From Streptomyces gardneri (lineage in GTDB: Bacteria; Actinomycetota; Actinomycetes; Streptomycetales; Streptomycetaceae): 37,842 bases of DNA. Made by a program: the position numbers and the translations under genes. Shown piece after piece: positions 36,178 to 37,842 of the stretch (its first letter is position 1; each line of letters begins with the position of its first letter). The notes under the pieces are model-generated. The model was not told the DNA's origin and searched no databases. It was given only the letters and a program-made list of their open reading frames with translations. The DNA lies in contig NZ_BJMN01000065.1 in the NCBI RefSeq assembly GCF_006539185.1, forward strand, positions 1 through 37,842. Reading direction: 5' to 3'.

Positions 36178-36755
36178 GTGCCCGTCTGACCTGGGGTTTC
36201 CCCTGGCCGAACGCGCATGAGAACAATACCGCACTTTCGACGGTGGTCACGAACCCTTTCCGGCGCCCGCGCGGGGGCACGCGCCGGTGTCGCAACGCTC
36301 ACTCTCCGTAACGCTTCCACGCGCCCCTGACTGCGCTCGCACGCCCGTGGTGAGGGCTCCCGAAGTGGGGAGGGCGGGTGCAAGGCCCGTGTTCCCGGGG
36401 CGAGGGCCGGATCGGACAGGAAGCGGAATGTCGCCTCCATGGTGATGAAGGTGCTCATGTGGCGACGTCGGTGACCTCATGGCCATATGCCCGGGGATCC
36501 GTTGCCGTTGGCATGTGGCAGAAAGATGCCCACGGGGAATGGACTCCGGATCGGTGCAAGGGGGCCAACACCACACGAAACACAGTCAGATTCAATCGTC
36601 AACAGCTCCTGTTTAAGACAAAAGTCGTGGCGATATTGCTCCGTCCCGGAAAGATCAACACCATGAAGACGTCGGCCTGTTCGGGACGGGACCACTGCCG
36701 ATGCACCACCTGCTCGATCGACAGAACGAGCAGGCGTTTCGCAGGGGAGGCTCGA
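36178..36755. other. Long non-coding stretch before the acyl-CoA dehydrogenase
   Basis: The left part holds the tRNA promoter. From about 36540 to 36660 the DNA is close to half A/T, clearly less GC-rich than the rest of the window, and contains no convincing gene. An 8-bp inverted repeat (cctgctcg at 36709-36716, cgagcagg at 36727-36734) sits just before the ribosome binding site of the next gene and might be an operator. It looks like a long regulated leader or an edge of inserted DNA. Confidence 0.5.
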
Positions 36756-37842
36756 ATGGACGGCTACTTCAGCAGTCGACTGCATCATCAACTCAGGAAA
36801 ACGGTCCGAGACTTCGCAGAGAGTGAGGTTCGGCCACGAATAGCCGAGATGGAAGCGTCCCGGACGGTCCATCACGAACTCTCCCGGCGCATCGCCGAAC
36901 AGGGCTGGCTGGGGGCGACAATCAGCCAGGAATACGGCGGTATGGGCGCCGGCCACCTCGCCAAGACGATCATCATCGAGGAGCTCTCCCGGGTCAGCGG
37001 CGCCATGGGCGCCATGGTCCAGGCCTCGCAGCTGGGCACCGCCAAGATCGTCCACTTCGGCAGCGACGAGCAGCGCAAGACCTGGCTTCCGGCCGTCGCC
37101 GCCGGTGAGTGCCTGCCGACCATCGCCGTCACCGAACCCGAGTCCGGCGGCCATGTCCTCGGTATGAACGCCAGCGCGGTCCGGGACGGCGACGACTACA
37201 TCCTCAACGGCAGGAAGGTCTACGTCGGAAACAGCCACGTGGGCGATCTGCACGGCGTAGTGGTCAGGACCGGTCCCGGCTCGAAGGGACTCACGGCATT
37301 CCTGGTCGAATCCGATCGCCTCGGATTCAGGACCGGTCCGCAGCAGCCCGCCATGGGGCTCCACGGCTTCAGCTTCGGCGAGCTGATCTTCGAGAACTGC
37401 CGCGTCCCGGCGTCCAACCGCCTCGGCGACGAGGGCGACGGCCTCTCCGTCGCGTACTCCTCCAGCGTGCTGTACGGACGGGCCAACCTCACCGCCGTCT
37501 CCCTCGGCATCCACCAGGCGATCCTGGAGGAGACGACCCGCTTCGCCTCCGAGCGCATCCGCTACGGCAAGCCGCTCCACGACCTGCCCACGGTCAAGCT
37601 GAAGCTGGGCCAGATGCAGTCCCGGCTGATGACGGCCCGGCTCGCCGCGTACCACGCCGTGCACCTGCTCGACCAGGGCATGTCCTGCGACGCCGAGCTG
37701 ATGAACGCGAAGCTCGTCAACGTCGAGTCGGCGATCGACTCCGGCCGCAACGCCATGGAGATCCACGCCGCCGCCGGCCTCTTCACGGACCGGTCCATCG
37801 AGCGGTACCTCCGCGACGCGCACCACATCTTCGCCCCGGCCG
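36756..37842 (+). CDS. Acyl-CoA dehydrogenase, truncated by the window edge
   Basis: The first 362 residues of an FAD-dependent acyl-CoA (or acyl-ACP) dehydrogenase; the frame is still open at 37842. The N-terminal helical domain begins LRKTVRDFAESEVRPRIAEME, with GWLGATISQEYGGMG near 50. The FAD/substrate loops are AVTEPESGG and GRKVYVGNSHVGD. Near the C terminus RYGKPLHDLPTVKLKLG and RYLRDAHHIFAPA are seen. The last motif is where many family members have the catalytic Glu (YEGT), and the visible FAPA suggests a non-standard base, as in some dehydrogenases of polyketide clusters that handle ACP-bound extender units. The ATG at 36756 follows AGGGGAGG (36743-36750). An in-frame ATG at 36663 would add 31 Cys-rich residues and is less likely. 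Confidence 0.9.
   Translation, partial: MDGYFSSRLHHQLRKTVRDFAESEVRPRIAEMEASRTVHHELSRRIAEQGWLGATISQEYGGMGAGHLAKTIIIEELSRVSGAMGAMVQASQLGTAKIVHFGSDEQRKTWLPAVAAGECLPTIAVTEPESGGHVLGMNASAVRDGDDYILNGRKVYVGNSHVGDLHGVVVRTGPGSKGLTAFLVESDRLGFRTGPQQPAMGLHGFSFGELIFENCRVPASNRLGDEGDGLSVAYSSSVLYGRANLTAVSLGIHQAILEETTRFASERIRYGKPLHDLPTVKLKLGQMQSRLMTARLAAYHAVHLLDQGMSCDAELMNAKLVNVESAIDSGRNAMEIHAAAGLFTDRSIERYLRDAHHIFAPA

Noticed and set aside
36247..36576. Minus-strand ORFs in the region between tRNA and dehydrogenase
   Set aside because: No ribosome binding site, no codon-position GC pattern and no protein features; taken as chance frames.

Overview
The window is very GC-rich (about 70% or more), with GTG and TTG starts, short overlaps of the GTGA type, and a cobalamin riboswitch ahead of metE. 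LAL-type regulators, F420-type oxidoreductases and Lrp- and LysR-type regulators are also present. All of this fits a Streptomyces or close actinobacterial relative. About 26 protein genes, one tRNA-Pro and one riboswitch can be supported. Most genes are ordinary chromosomal genes, but three groups stand out.

Left part (1-6830): a GC-rich 11-bp tandem repeat, a GNAT acetyltransferase, a secreted subtilisin with a C-terminal P domain, and a large LAL (ATPase-LuxR) regulator.

Conflict-system candidate (6820-15365): a cytoplasmic metacaspase-like protease is divergent from a DNA/RNA non-specific endonuclease without a signal peptide. Next comes a 1843-residue protein with an N-terminal helical adaptor-like region, two P-loop modules (the first with a degraded Walker A), a helical repeat region, a proline-rich linker and a C-terminal trypsin-like protease. 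A second trypsin-like protease follows with overlapping genes. This is the best candidate in the window for an undescribed protease/nuclease immunity or programmed-death system. The role is inferred from domain content and gene order.

Middle part (15374-23247): a stand-alone maltokinase-cap-like protein, a secreted class-C beta-lactamase-like serine hydrolase, a nucleoside deaminase, an F420-type LLM oxidoreductase divergent from an Lrp/AsnC regulator (both apparently leaderless), a secreted protein of unknown function, and metE behind a cobalamin riboswitch.

Terpenoid-like pair (23273-25795): a small unknown protein, a trans-polyprenyl diphosphate synthase and an Lcp/MpaB-family haem oxygenase on the minus strand.

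Metal operon (25903-31847, minus) with a divergent MFS exporter (32032-33360): a FecBCD-type ABC importer, a DUF364 protein, a PduX-like GHMP kinase and an SbnA-like PLP enzyme. A Fur/Zur-type inverted repeat lies between the importer and the exporter. I infer a zinc- or iron-controlled pathway that makes, exports and re-imports a small metallophore through a phospho-amino-acid intermediate.

Right part (33450-37842): an unknown protein, a DJ-1/PfpI protein, a LysR regulator with an inverted repeat at its start, tRNA-Pro(GGG) with a strong terminator, then a less GC-rich leader and an acyl-CoA dehydrogenase cut by the window edge, possibly the start of another cluster.
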